The notes below the pieces were generated by a model. That model worked only from the letters and a program-made list of their open reading frames with translations. It made no database searches and was not told the DNA's origin. A DNA stretch of 59,221 nt from Fusibacter sp. 3D3 (GTDB lineage: Bacteria; Bacillota; Clostridia; Peptostreptococcales; Acidaminobacteraceae), in contig NZ_BDHH01000017.1 of the NCBI RefSeq assembly GCF_001748365.1, positions 57,788 to 117,008 on the forward strand. Reading direction: 5' to 3'. This document shows positions 1 through 7,644 of the stretch, one piece after another. How positions within the stretch are numbered: position 1 is the stretch's first letter; each line of letters opens with the position of its first letter. A program made the translations under genes and the position numbers.

Positions 1-260
1 GTATCTGAGCTGTAGAAAAAAGGCTGAGTTATACCATTCGTAGGGTAAGTCGGCTGTAGTGATACAAACGGTTTATTAGTTGTGCCCTCAAAACTGTAAA
101 AAGGATTGAGCTCTGCATTAAAACATAAGTCATGCCACATAATCCAATAGCGCAATGCTATTTTTTTAAGACTTTGAATAAAAGCCTTGATTATGGTAGA
201 TTTTCATGCGATAGCCGTGCTGAGTAATTAGTGCCCCTTTTATAATGTGAAAAAGTTTGA
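1..260. other. Window edge, no confident gene
   Basis: No gene can be supported here. A minus-strand frame stays open from about position 203 to the window edge, reading residues such as RYWIMWHDLCFN and PFYSFEGTTNKPF. It has no ribosome binding site and no family I recognise. It may be the 5' part of a minus-strand gene outside the window, a decayed gene or chance. Confidence 0.3.
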
Positions 261-266
261 TATAAT
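261..266 (+). promoter_or_regulatory. Probable -10 of glp-like operon
   Basis: TATAAT lies at 261-266, inside an AT-rich stretch, 124 bases before the first gene. No good -35 hexamer is visible at the right distance. If this is the promoter, the terminator hairpin at 300-350 falls inside the transcribed leader. Confidence 0.45.
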
Positions 267-299
267 GAAGTTAATAGAAAATTAATGGCAAGAGAATGA

Positions 300-350
300 G
301 AGCCATCACAACACAGCCTTTGAATAGGCTTGTTTGTGATGGCTCTTTTT
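300..350 (+). terminator. Leader terminator (possible attenuator)
   Basis: A 12-bp stem (300-311 with 334-345, GAGCCATCACAA and its complement) encloses a second 5-bp stem (315-319 with 326-330) and is followed directly by TTTTT. It lies between a TATAAT box and the ribosome binding site AAGGAGG of the first gene. This is the architecture of GlpP-type antitermination leaders in Bacillus glpD and glpF. It could instead simply end an upstream transcript. Confidence 0.7.
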
Positions 351-389
351 GTATACGATTTGCTATAGAGCTCAAGGAGGATCCTAAAC

Positions 390-1829
390 ATGTATGATGT
401 AGCCGTTATAGGGGCTGGTGTGATCGGTGCAGCAGTTGCAAGAGAACTTACAAAATATGATATAAAAGTAGTGGTGCTTGAAAGAGAGAACGATGTCTCT
501 TGTGGGACGACAAAAGCCAATAGTGCCATTGTTCATGCGGGCTATGATGCCCCTTATGGCTCGAATAAGGGGAAGTTTAACGCTTGGGGGAATCGAATAT
601 TTGGAGAAGTATGTGAAGCTCTTAATGTGCCGTTTGATCGCACGGGGTCGTTGGTGTGTGCTTTTTCTGAAGAAGATTTATTGACGCTGGAGGCTTTAAA
701 GCGCAATGGGGAACTGCTTGAAATTCCAAACCTTGAAATCATAGATCAAGCGGCACTTAGAGCAATAGAACCCAATATCAGTGAGAATGCCATAGCAGCA
801 CTTTATGCGCCTACAGCGGGGATAACAGAGCCTTGGGAACTCACAATAGCTTATATAGAAAACGCAATGGACAATGGCGCTGAGCTGAAATTGAATTTTG
901 AAGTCAAAGCCATAGAAAATAAGGTTAATTTTTATACGATTTCAGACGGTAATGAGCAGATTGAAGCGAAATATGTTGTAAATGCGGCGGGGGTTTATGC
1001 GGATCAAATATATCGCATGGTTTGTGATACGCCAGAGTTTACCATAGCACCGAGAAGAGGTCAGTATTATTTACTGGATAAGTCGGCAAAAGGTCACGTA
1101 AAGACAGTGGTTTTCCCATGTCCGTCTAAAGCGGGAAAGGGTACTTTAGTAGTCCCAACCGTTGATGGTAATTTACTCATTGGTCCGGATTCAGAGGATC
1201 TGGATAATTCACAAAAAGAAGCCACTGAAACGACCTTAGAACGCTTGGATTTAGTCAAGCAACTTGCAAATCAATTGATTCAAAATATTCCTTTTAGAGA
1301 GAATATAACCACTTTTGCAGGCCTTAGAGCAGAACCTTCAACAGGTGATTTTATCATAGGTTTTAGCAAAGTGGCTGGTTTTTACAATCTGGCGGGGATG
1401 AAATCGCCGGGGTTATCAAGTGCACCTGCCATAGGCGTTCATGTTGCGGAAGAAATAGCCACTGTTTTGAGTGCTCAGAGCAGAGTAGGATTTGAACCTA
1501 ATAGAAGAAAAAGACTTAAATTTGAACATTTGAATGACATTCAAAGACAAGCGCTGATAAAGGAAAATCCTGCATATGGTCGTGTGATCTGTAGATGTGA
1601 AATGATCACTGAAGGTGAAATTGTCGATGCGATTCATAGAAACTGTGGCGGTACAACGCTGAATGGTATCAAGAGACGCGTTAGACCAGGAGCTGGAAGA
1701 TGTCAAGGCGGTTTTTGCGGGCCTAGAGTTATGGAGATTTTAGCAAGAGAACTTGACGTTGAAATGGAATCCATTTGCCAAGAAGGGCAAGCATCTCATA
1801 TTCTCATTGGAAAGACCAAATCATTATAG
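390..1829 (+). CDS. GlpA-like FAD-dependent glycerol-3-phosphate dehydrogenase
   Basis: This is a 479-residue flavoprotein of the GlpA/L-2-hydroxyglutarate oxidase superfamily, expected to oxidise glycerol 3-phosphate or a related hydroxyacid at the membrane or in the cytosol. The N-terminus carries the FAD-binding GxGxxG motif (GAGVIGAAVAREL) followed by a DAO-type domain to about residue 365. The C-terminus (about 395-455) is a BFD-like [2Fe-2S] domain with cysteines in CRCEM and GRCQGGFCGP. This long form is the usual clostridial type, partnered by a second FAD oxidoreductase and a DUF1667 protein, both of which follow here at 12- and 2-bp gaps. The start has a strong AAGGAGG site. The substrate is inferred from this gene trio, not proved. 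Confidence 0.85.
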   Translation: MYDVAVIGAGVIGAAVARELTKYDIKVVVLERENDVSCGTTKANSAIVHAGYDAPYGSNKGKFNAWGNRIFGEVCEALNVPFDRTGSLVCAFSEEDLLTLEALKRNGELLEIPNLEIIDQAALRAIEPNISENAIAALYAPTAGITEPWELTIAYIENAMDNGAELKLNFEVKAIENKVNFYTISDGNEQIEAKYVVNAAGVYADQIYRMVCDTPEFTIAPRRGQYYLLDKSAKGHVKTVVFPCPSKAGKGTLVVPTVDGNLLIGPDSEDLDNSQKEATETTLERLDLVKQLANQLIQNIPFRENITTFAGLRAEPSTGDFIIGFSKVAGFYNLAGMKSPGLSSAPAIGVHVAEEIATVLSAQSRVGFEPNRRKRLKFEHLNDIQRQALIKENPAYGRVICRCEMITEGEIVDAIHRNCGGTTLNGIKRRVRPGAGRCQGGFCGPRVMEILARELDVEMESICQEGQASHILIGKTKSL

Positions 1830-1841
1830 GAGGAAATTATC

Positions 1842-3101
1842 ATGAATTATGATATTGTCGTTATTGGTGGTGGTCCAGCAGGACTTGCAAGCGCCATTGA
1901 GGCACATAAAAAGGGTGTCAGCAGTATATTGGTTATAGAAAGAGATCGTGAACTCGGCGGTATATTACAGCAGTGTATTCACAATGGATTTGGACTCCAT
2001 ATTTTTAGAGAAGAACTTACAGGCCCAGAGTATGCAGAGCGTTTTATAGAAGCGCTTAAGGCGATGGGCATTGAATATAAATTAGACACCATGGTACTTG
2101 AAATAGGTGAAGATAAGTGCATTAAAGCCATGAATGAAATAGATGGTTTTATGAGCATCAAAGCAAAAGCCATTATTCTTGCGATGGGATGTAGAGAACG
2201 GACACGTGGCGCTATTGCAATTCCTGGAACAAGACCCGCAGGTGTTTTTAGTGCAGGAACTGCTCAGCGGTATCTTAACATGGAAGGTTATATGGTGGGG
2301 AAAAGAGTCGTCATACTGGGTTCAGGAGATATTGGGCTCATCATGGCCAGACGCATGACGCTTGAAGGCGCTAAAGTGCTTGCGGTGGCGGAACTTATGC
2401 CCTATTCGGGTGGACTTACAAGAAATATAGTTCAGTGTCTAAACGATTTTGACATACCCCTTCTTTTAAGCCATACGGTGACTGAAATCAAAGGTAAGGA
2501 CAGAGTCTCTTCTGTGGTGGTTTCAAAAGTAGATGCACATATGAAACCCATAGCGGGAACAGAAGTGGAATACGAATGTGATACGCTGTTATTATCTGTG
2601 GGTCTTATTCCAGAAAATGAACTGTCAAAGCAAGCTGGCGTTGAAATTGATCCTAGAACCAGTGGCCCTATTGTCAATGAATCCATGGAAACAACCGTTG
2701 AAGGGATCTTTGCCTGTGGGAATGTTGTTCATGTACATGATCTTGTGGACTTTGTAACGGCTGAGAGTAACCGTGCAGGTGCAAATGCCGCTAAATATGT
2801 GATTGAATCTCGCAAAAAAGCATTTAGTGTGATTAACACGTATTCAAATGAAGGGATCACTTATATTGTGCCTCAATATATTCGATTTGAAAATTTAGAG
2901 GATAAGTTTAACCTCTTCATGCGCGTTAAAAAAGTCTATCACAATGCCAAAATGGTGGTAAAAGCAGATGGGGTTACCATTAAAGAGTTTAAAAAGAATC
3001 ACATGGCACCTGGAGAAATGGAAAATCTTGTATTGGAGAAATCCTTATTAAATGAATCTATAAAATCGCTCACGGTTGAAGTCATCAAGGAGGTGGTGTA
3101 A
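1842..3101 (+). CDS. FAD/NAD(P)-dependent oxidoreductase, glp-operon type
   Basis: A 419-residue pyridine nucleotide-disulfide-type oxidoreductase. An FAD Rossmann motif (GGGPAGLASAIEAHKKG) starts at residue 8. A second dinucleotide-binding motif (ILGSGDIGLIMARR) lies near residue 155, and the C-terminal FAD motif GIFACGNVVHVHDLVD lies near 285. The redox-active CxxC of thioredoxin reductases is absent. Instead there is a single Cys in the QQCIHNGFG segment, as in the clostridial glycerol-3-phosphate dehydrogenase partner subunit. It probably passes electrons from the upstream flavoprotein to or from NAD(P). It has its own AGGAGG site 12 bp after the upstream stop and is clearly in the same operon. 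Confidence 0.82.
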   Translation: MNYDIVVIGGGPAGLASAIEAHKKGVSSILVIERDRELGGILQQCIHNGFGLHIFREELTGPEYAERFIEALKAMGIEYKLDTMVLEIGEDKCIKAMNEIDGFMSIKAKAIILAMGCRERTRGAIAIPGTRPAGVFSAGTAQRYLNMEGYMVGKRVVILGSGDIGLIMARRMTLEGAKVLAVAELMPYSGGLTRNIVQCLNDFDIPLLLSHTVTEIKGKDRVSSVVVSKVDAHMKPIAGTEVEYECDTLLLSVGLIPENELSKQAGVEIDPRTSGPIVNESMETTVEGIFACGNVVHVHDLVDFVTAESNRAGANAAKYVIESRKKAFSVINTYSNEGITYIVPQYIRFENLEDKFNLFMRVKKVYHNAKMVVKADGVTIKEFKKNHMAPGEMENLVLEKSLLNESIKSLTVEVIKEVV

Positions 3102-3103
3102 TC

Positions 3104-3475
3104 ATGGCACAAAAAGAACTCATATGTATCGTATGTCCTTTAGGTTGTCATCTAACAGTAGAGATAGATGAATCGAAAGAACAGGGCATCAAAGTATTTG
3201 GTAATAAATGTCCTAGGGGCGAAACTTATGCCAATAAAGAGTTAACAGCGCCGACGAGAATGCTACCAACAACCGTTAAAATCAAAAATGGCATCCTCAA
3301 TAGATTGCCTGTTAAGACAGAAGCACCTATTCCAAAAGAAATGATCTTTCCGTGCATGGCTGTCATAAACGAAGTTGAAGTTGAAGCACCTGTAAAGATA
3401 GGGGATGTTGTCATTGAAAATATTTTGGGAACAGGTGTGAATATTGTAGCGACGAGAACGATGACTGCAAAGTAA
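3104..3475 (+). CDS. DUF1667 family cysteine-rich protein
   Basis: A 123-residue protein with the N-terminal motif CIVCPLGCHL and a second cluster NKCPRGETYA, giving four cysteines plausible for an Fe-S centre. This layout is typical of DUF1667, a family nearly always encoded third after a GlpA-like and a second FAD oxidoreductase. The gene starts two bases after the upstream stop, with AAGGAGGTGG overlapping the end of that gene, so the three products are translationally coupled and probably form one electron-transfer complex. The biochemical role is not established. Confidence 0.82.
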   Translation: MAQKELICIVCPLGCHLTVEIDESKEQGIKVFGNKCPRGETYANKELTAPTRMLPTTVKIKNGILNRLPVKTEAPIPKEMIFPCMAVINEVEVEAPVKIGDVVIENILGTGVNIVATRTMTAK

Positions 3476-3498
3476 TTCAACTCAAAGGGGGGAGAATT

Positions 3499-4863
3499 TT
3501 GAACGTCATAAGTATGCCATTTTTAGAAAAGATTGATATCAAAGCAGAAGATTTAATGAATTATGAGACTATTTTGGATGCCTTAGATGAAGGGGTGTGT
3601 TTATTTGATCATCAAGGTCATATCAAGTTCGTTAACGATCAATATTGTAAGTTGTTTAGAATGTCGAAAGAAAGAGCTGTCGATCTAAGTCTCTATAAGG
3701 GATTCAAAGATGAGCTGTCGTTAAAATGTCTGAAATTTCAAAAGAAATTTGAAGGTAAAATCAACTATCACATAGGCAATCAACTTTTTTATTCAAAATC
3801 ATATCCTGTTTTTAAACAGAATGCTTTTCTAGGCGTTTTAACGACTTATGATGTTTTTAAGACAGATTATAAACCCATAGAAAGTGTTGAAAAAATGCTC
3901 GAGAATCCATTCAAAGATGAAATTATTGGAGATCATCCCACTTTTGTAAAAGAATTGGTTTTAGCGTACAAGGCTTCAAAGTCCAATACGACGATAATGA
4001 TTCGTGGGGAGAGTGGTACGGGCAAAGAACTTGTGGCAAAATCAATTCACAAATGTTCTAAACGTGTGGGGATGCCATTTGTAGCGGTCAATTGTGCTGC
4101 GATCCCAGTAAATTTAATGGAATCAGAACTCTTTGGGTATGTCCAAGGTGCCTTTACAGGTGCAAACAAAAGTAAGATCGGTAAATTTGAACTTGCAAAT
4201 GGCGGGACTTTATTTTTAGATGAAATTGGTGATCTGCCGTTAGATCTCCAAGCCAAACTTTTAAGGGTTATACAAGAAAGAGAAATCGAAAAGATCGGCT
4301 CTAACCACACGATTCCCATTAATGTAAGGATCATCACTGCCACACACTGTCCGCTTGAAAAAATGGTGGAAGAAGGCACTTTTAGGGCAGATTTATTCTA
4401 CAGACTCAACGTAATTCCGGTTTCTTTGCCTTCGCTTAAAGAGAGAATGAGTGATATTCCAATGCTTATTCATACTTTTATGGAAACGTTTCGACTTGAA
4501 AATGAGCTGAAAACGATTTCGATCACGGATGAAGCAATGATGTGCCTCAAATCGTATGCGTGGCCTGGTAACATCCGAGAACTTAAAAATACAATTGAAC
4601 GATTAGTCGTTTTATCAAGTAACTGTGAAATCACGATTAGAGATATTCCTGTGCATATTTCAGAGACTTACCAACTCTCAGAGAGTCAAAGAGCACTGGT
4701 TGAGACAAATAGTGGAGAGCTTTATACTTATGAATCCTATGATAAAGAAATCATTCGTTTGGCTCTAAAACAGTATAAAAGTTTCAATTTGGCGGGTAAA
4801 GCACTCGGATTGACCCATAAGACGGTTGCTGCAAAAGCAAGAAAGTATAATCTTGTGGATTGA
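3499..4863 (+). CDS. PAS domain sigma-54 dependent activator
   Basis: A 454-residue enhancer-binding protein. A PAS-like sensor covers about residues 20-115. The AAA+ domain follows at about 138-370, with Walker A GESGTGKE at 170-177, the sigma-54 contact loop GAFTGA at 217-222 and Walker B GGTLFLDEIGDL at 235-246. A Fis-type helix-turn-helix covers about 415-452 (FNLAGKALGLTHKTVAAKA). TTG is chosen as start because GGGGGGAG lies six bases upstream; the first ATG is five codons in. It follows the DUF1667 gene by 23 bp and probably senses a metabolite tied to the glp-like operon. I found no -24/-12 promoter before that operon, so its target is unknown. Confidence 0.88.
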   Translation: MNVISMPFLEKIDIKAEDLMNYETILDALDEGVCLFDHQGHIKFVNDQYCKLFRMSKERAVDLSLYKGFKDELSLKCLKFQKKFEGKINYHIGNQLFYSKSYPVFKQNAFLGVLTTYDVFKTDYKPIESVEKMLENPFKDEIIGDHPTFVKELVLAYKASKSNTTIMIRGESGTGKELVAKSIHKCSKRVGMPFVAVNCAAIPVNLMESELFGYVQGAFTGANKSKIGKFELANGGTLFLDEIGDLPLDLQAKLLRVIQEREIEKIGSNHTIPINVRIITATHCPLEKMVEEGTFRADLFYRLNVIPVSLPSLKERMSDIPMLIHTFMETFRLENELKTISITDEAMMCLKSYAWPGNIRELKNTIERLVVLSSNCEITIRDIPVHISETYQLSESQRALVETNSGELYTYESYDKEIIRLALKQYKSFNLAGKALGLTHKTVAAKARKYNLVD

Positions 4864-4877
4864 TGAAAACATAATAG

Positions 4878-4980
4878 ATAGACCTACTAGTGGCTTAGTA
4901 AGGTCTATTTTTTTATACCTTACAAAAGTGTAAGGTCTATTTTTTTATACCTTACAAAAGTGTAAGGTATAAAAAAAGAA
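4878..4980. terminator. Triplicated terminator with 32-bp tandem repeat
   Basis: A first hairpin (about 4878-4908, ATAGACCT...AGGTCTAT) is followed by seven T. Then a 32-bp unit occurs twice in tandem (4899-4930 and 4931-4962), each ending in half of a TACCTTAC/GTAAGGTA hairpin. The last copy is flanked by poly-A on the right and so can act in both directions. The array ends the sigma-54 activator operon and looks like a local duplication of one terminator. Confidence 0.8.
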
Positions 4981-5102
4981 AAATGTCGCCTAAAACAGTG
5001 GATTCATTAAGGGAAAAGTATTATACTTTATAAGGGTTGTGGCTGCGTCTGCGTCTTTAGAATAGTAGATATGCTGCATGTACTAAATTAAGGAGTCTGA
5101 GA

Positions 5103-5930
5103 ATGAATTTGATAGAATTATTAAAAATTGTAATACTTTCTATTGTGGAGGGCATCACGGAATGGTTACCAATCAGTAGTACAGGGCATATGTTGCTCGT
5201 GGATCAGTTTTTGAAAATCAATATGTCTGATGCCTTCAAGGACATGTTTTTTATGGTGATTCAGCTGGGTGCTATTATGGCCGTTGTGGTCATCTTTTGG
5301 GATAAGATGTTTCCATTTGATTTTAAGAATAAACCTGTCATAAAAAAAGAAATATTTTTCATGTGGTTTAAAGTCGTGGCAGCTTGTATTCCAGGCGCTG
5401 TAGCGGTGTTTTTGTTTGATGACTATGTCAGTGCTCATTTTGAAACACCCATTGTGATCGCGTCAATGTTGATTCTTTATGGCATTATATTTATTTTTGT
5501 AGAGAATTGGAATAAGGGGAGAACGCCTGCAATCAAAGCACTTGATGATATTACCTATAAGACAGCATTGCTTATTGGTCTTTTTCAAGTGTTATCCATC
5601 GTACCTGGAACCTCACGTTCAGGAGCAACCATTATCGGCGCTTTGATCATAGGCGTCTCCAGAACGGCAGCGGCAGAATTTACTTTTTTCCTTGCTGTAC
5701 CCGCTATGCTGGGGATGAGTGCGATTAAACTGATTAAATTTGGTGTTCATTATACCCCTGCTGAAATGCTTACACTTGGCGTTGGTATGTTCGTTGCATT
5801 TATTGTTTCTGTCTTTGTCATTAAATTCTTGATGGCATACATCAAAAAACATGATTTCAAAGTGTTTGGTTGGTATCGCATTGTTTTAGGTGTGATCGTC
5901 ATTGCGTATTTTAGTATGGCGCATATGTAA
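5103..5930 (+). CDS. uppP: Undecaprenyl-diphosphatase UppP
   Basis: A 275-residue polytopic membrane enzyme that dephosphorylates undecaprenyl pyrophosphate, recycling the lipid carrier of cell-wall synthesis and giving bacitracin tolerance. Both family signatures are present: EGITEWLPISSTGHM near residue 17 and PGTSRSGATIIGALI near residue 168, which hold the catalytic Glu, Ser, His and Arg. About eight hydrophobic segments are visible, and the length is normal. The start has AAGGAG 9 bp upstream. It is a single-gene unit with a terminator at each end. Confidence 0.95.
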   Translation: MNLIELLKIVILSIVEGITEWLPISSTGHMLLVDQFLKINMSDAFKDMFFMVIQLGAIMAVVVIFWDKMFPFDFKNKPVIKKEIFFMWFKVVAACIPGAVAVFLFDDYVSAHFETPIVIASMLILYGIIFIFVENWNKGRTPAIKALDDITYKTALLIGLFQVLSIVPGTSRSGATIIGALIIGVSRTAAAEFTFFLAVPAMLGMSAIKLIKFGVHYTPAEMLTLGVGMFVAFIVSVFVIKFLMAYIKKHDFKVFGWYRIVLGVIVIAYFSMAHM

Positions 5931-5946
5931 GTGTGGTGAAACCTAA

Positions 5947-5998
5947 AAGTCTTTTAGAATCAGCGATTGTCGAATTGTTGAATTTAAGAGGCTTTTTT
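5947..5998 (+). terminator. Terminator after uppP
   Basis: AAGTCTTTTA (5947-5956) pairs with TAAGAGGCTT (5985-5994), allowing G-U pairs, and is followed by T6. It starts 17 bp after the uppP stop. Confidence 0.6.
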
Positions 5999-6182
5999 AT
6001 AATGCTTAAACTTTTATATGATACAGCCGTTAAAAAGAAAATATCATTTGCTCTTATTGTAAATAGTTGTCATCAAAAGGTTGACAATAATGATTCTTGA
6101 AGAGCTATATTTTGAGGCGTAAAATAAAGGTTTTGATCATGATAGACTATCGTTGCTGATTAGCGTTGTGATTAAAAAAAGA

Positions 6183-6211
6183 TTGACAATGATTATTAGT
6201 CTAGATGTACT
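6183..6211 (+). promoter_or_regulatory. Promoter with Fur/PerR-like box
   Basis: TTGACA (6183-6188), a 17-bp spacer and TGTACT (6206-6211) form a plausible vegetative promoter for the small gene at 6252. TGACAATGATTATTA at 6184-6198 matches the 7-1-7 Fur box TGATAATNATTATCA at 12 of 14 informative positions and overlaps the -35. A weaker related copy follows a TTGACA near 6080. The preceding 250 bases otherwise hold nothing I recognise. Confidence 0.4.
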
Positions 6212-6251
6212 TAACTTACAAATATACATAAAATAGGAAGAAGGTTTAAGT

Positions 6252-6494
6252 ATGAATAAAATGCTATCAAGAAATCAAGTTGATAAACTGTTAGGGGTTG
6301 ATCCAAACGAAAGAATCCCAACACATGAAGAAATTAAATTGCTTCAAAAAGAGATCGAACAAGCTGAAAAAGATCTTGGATTGGAGAAGGGCGGGCTCTC
6401 TGATAAGGATTTCGCGAATATTCTCAAAAAGTTAGGATTAGATGAGGTGAGAATTTATTCTACAGATGAACTTAAAGGAAATCAGAAAGTATGA
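6252..6494 (+). CDS. Small hypothetical protein, 80 aa
   Basis: Not recognised. The protein is 80 residues, charged and mostly helical, rich in Lys and Glu (LLQKEIEQAEKDLGLEKG), with no membrane segment and no cysteine; it looks cytosolic. GGAAGAAGG about 8 bp upstream supports the start. Its stop overlaps the next start by four bases, so the two tiny genes form a coupled pair under the promoter at 6183-6211. Confidence 0.6.
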   Translation: MNKMLSRNQVDKLLGVDPNERIPTHEEIKLLQKEIEQAEKDLGLEKGGLSDKDFANILKKLGLDEVRIYSTDELKGNQKV

Positions 6495-6700
6495 TGAAGA
6501 TTAAAGTTATATCATTGCTTATTTTAATGGTAATGATTTTTAGTGCGTTTGGGGTAACTTTTATGAATCCAGGAGCATATAGGAATTTAGGACTTATGTA
6601 CATACCCGTTACTGGATATAGTGCCTACTATGTAAATGAATTTGTATTAAATCACAAGGGTCAAACTGTACTTCTTCCAACTGCGACGTGGTACAATTAA
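6491..6700 (+). CDS. Small secreted or membrane peptide, 69 aa
   Basis: Not recognised. The start is MMKIKVISLLILMVMIFSAFG, a basic tip followed by a hydrophobic stretch of about 18 residues, that is, a signal peptide or membrane anchor. The remaining 45 residues are aromatic-rich (GYSAYYVNEFVLNH) and end in TATWYN. There is no lipobox. It overlaps the upstream gene by ATGA-type coupling, with AAAGGA a few bases before the start. A terminator follows at 6749-6788, so the pair is a complete unit. Confidence 0.5.
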   Translation: MMKIKVISLLILMVMIFSAFGVTFMNPGAYRNLGLMYIPVTGYSAYYVNEFVLNHKGQTVLLPTATWYN

Positions 6701-6748
6701 GTAAGAAATCCATTTGTTTTAAAATGTATATTTGTGATCTATAAATTA

Positions 6749-6788
6749 GAAACACATTCAGATTAGCTCTGGATGTGTTTCTTAATTT
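6749..6788 (+). terminator. Terminator after small gene pair
   Basis: GAAACACAT (6749-6757) pairs perfectly with ATGTGTTTC (6773-6781), followed by TTAATTT. It ends the 6252-6700 pair. Confidence 0.65.
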
Positions 6789-6807
6789 AAAGTAAAACAA
6801 GGAAAAG

Positions 6808-7044
6808 ATGTTCTTCTTTAAAAATATAGACCATGAAGGGGTTGTCTACCAAATTAAGTGTGTCATCGCTGGTATTGAAGCCAGACTTGAAGGTTTAAAA
6901 AATCTTAGAAACCATGAAGAGCATGATAAAGCATGTGTAATAGATGGTTTTGAAGGGGATACGTTGGATTATGGGATTGCAAATTATAGCCATCAACTGG
7001 AGTGGTTAAATCAATACCTTATAAAGATTATAGCACAATCATAA
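6808..7044 (+). CDS. Small hypothetical protein, 78 aa
   Basis: Not recognised. The 78 residues are soluble and look helical, with His- and Glu-rich NHEEHDKAC and a C-terminal helix SHQLEWLNQYLIKII. AAGGAAAAG precedes the ATG. It lies just after a terminator with no obvious promoter of its own, so expression is uncertain. Confidence 0.45.
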   Translation: MFFFKNIDHEGVVYQIKCVIAGIEARLEGLKNLRNHEEHDKACVIDGFEGDTLDYGIANYSHQLEWLNQYLIKIIAQS

Positions 7045-7156
7045 TATTACAAAATTCTTACAACTACTGAACTTATATATTCTAATCCTTCTATTTTTGG
7101 TATACTGAACACATCATCGTTTAGATGAAATTAATTCACGAGAGGAGTGATGTTCA

Positions 7157-7276
7157 ATGAAAGCTAACCGCTATTCTAACATTGTCAAAACACAGGAGGT
7201 AAGATTTATTGAACTACAAAAATGCTGCAGAAATTTTACCAGCAGATCTTCTCGAGGAACTACAGAAATATACTGA
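7157..7276 (+). CDS. Possible overlapping small ORF, 39 aa
   Basis: An ATG at 7157 has a better ribosome binding site (GAGAGGAG) than the downstream gene and opens a 39-codon frame. That frame overlaps the CD3324-like gene (TTG start at 7209) in another frame and stops at 7276. It would carry ribosomes across the TTG start. It could be a translated leader or an accident of a purine-rich leader. Confidence 0.25.
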   Translation: MKANRYSNIVKTQEVRFIELQKCCRNFTSRSSRGTTEIY

Positions 7277-7484
7277 AGGTACTATGATTTATATTCCTAA
7301 GTCCTCCCGAAGAAAAGCATGGGGGCTAAAGTCAGGTATACGTGCAGAACTTGATAGGCGTAATGCAGACATTTTAGCCGATTTTAAAGCAGGCAAGTCA
7401 CTTGGTCTCATAGCGAATCACTATTTTATAAGTGAAGCTGCTGTTAAGAAGATTGTCTATAAAAAAACAGCTGAGAAAAAATAG
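7209..7484 (+). CDS. CD3324-like small helix-turn-helix protein
   Basis: A 91-residue protein resembling the clostridial CD3324 family, which is related to Mor-type activators. The N-terminus NYKNAAEILPADLLEELQKY leads to a conserved YIPK and WG core, and a helix-turn-helix fills about residues 60-88 (GKSLGLIANHYFISEAAVKKI). TTG is chosen because AGGAGG lies 9 bp upstream and the family's N-terminus begins there; no ATG lies nearby in frame. It probably binds DNA, but the target is unknown. A structured non-coding stretch and a terminator follow. Confidence 0.72.
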   Translation: MNYKNAAEILPADLLEELQKYTEGTMIYIPKSSRRKAWGLKSGIRAELDRRNADILADFKAGKSLGLIANHYFISEAAVKKIVYKKTAEKK

Positions 7485-7496
7485 TTCAATCTATTC

Positions 7497-7642
7497 TTTC
7501 CCTGTCGATATTTTGGCAGTCATGAGATAATGAACTTGACCGGTTAATCCAATCGAAAGGGGGCGTTTAATTTGAAAATAAAGAGGTGGCCTATACTCTA
7601 ACGAGTTAGGCATCAAAGGGTCCGGCTTACGCTGGGCCCTTT
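7497..7642 (+). ncRNA. Candidate structured RNA with own terminator
   Basis: Downstream of the CD3324-like gene, three helices can be drawn. A long-range pairing joins CCCTGTCGAT (7500-7509) with ATCGAAAGGG (7552-7561) at nine of ten positions. A hairpin GCCTA-T-ACTC (7589-7598) closes over TAAC with GAGT-TAGGC (7603-7611). A 12-bp GC-rich terminator (7615-7642) ends it. The unpaired joiner GCGTTTAATTTGAAAATAAAG is purine-rich, as in folded RNAs. I cannot assign an Rfam family. It may be a 3' UTR element or a separate RNA. Confidence 0.4.
7615..7642. terminator. Bidirectional 12-bp terminator
   Basis: AAAGGGTCCGGC (7615-7626) pairs along its full length with GCTGGGCCCTTT (7631-7642) over the loop TTAC, with two G-U pairs. 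It lies between convergent genes and can serve both strands. Confidence 0.75.
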
Positions 7643-7644
7643 AA

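Noticed and set aside
1-203. Open minus-strand frame at the left edge reading RYWIMWHDLCFN
   Set aside because: No ribosome site, no recognised family and only about 65 codons; kept as undetermined edge sequence.
191-529. 112-codon minus-strand ORF over the glp-like leader and gene start
   Set aside because: Antisense shadow of the leader and the GlpA-like gene; low-complexity Ser/Thr/Ile composition.
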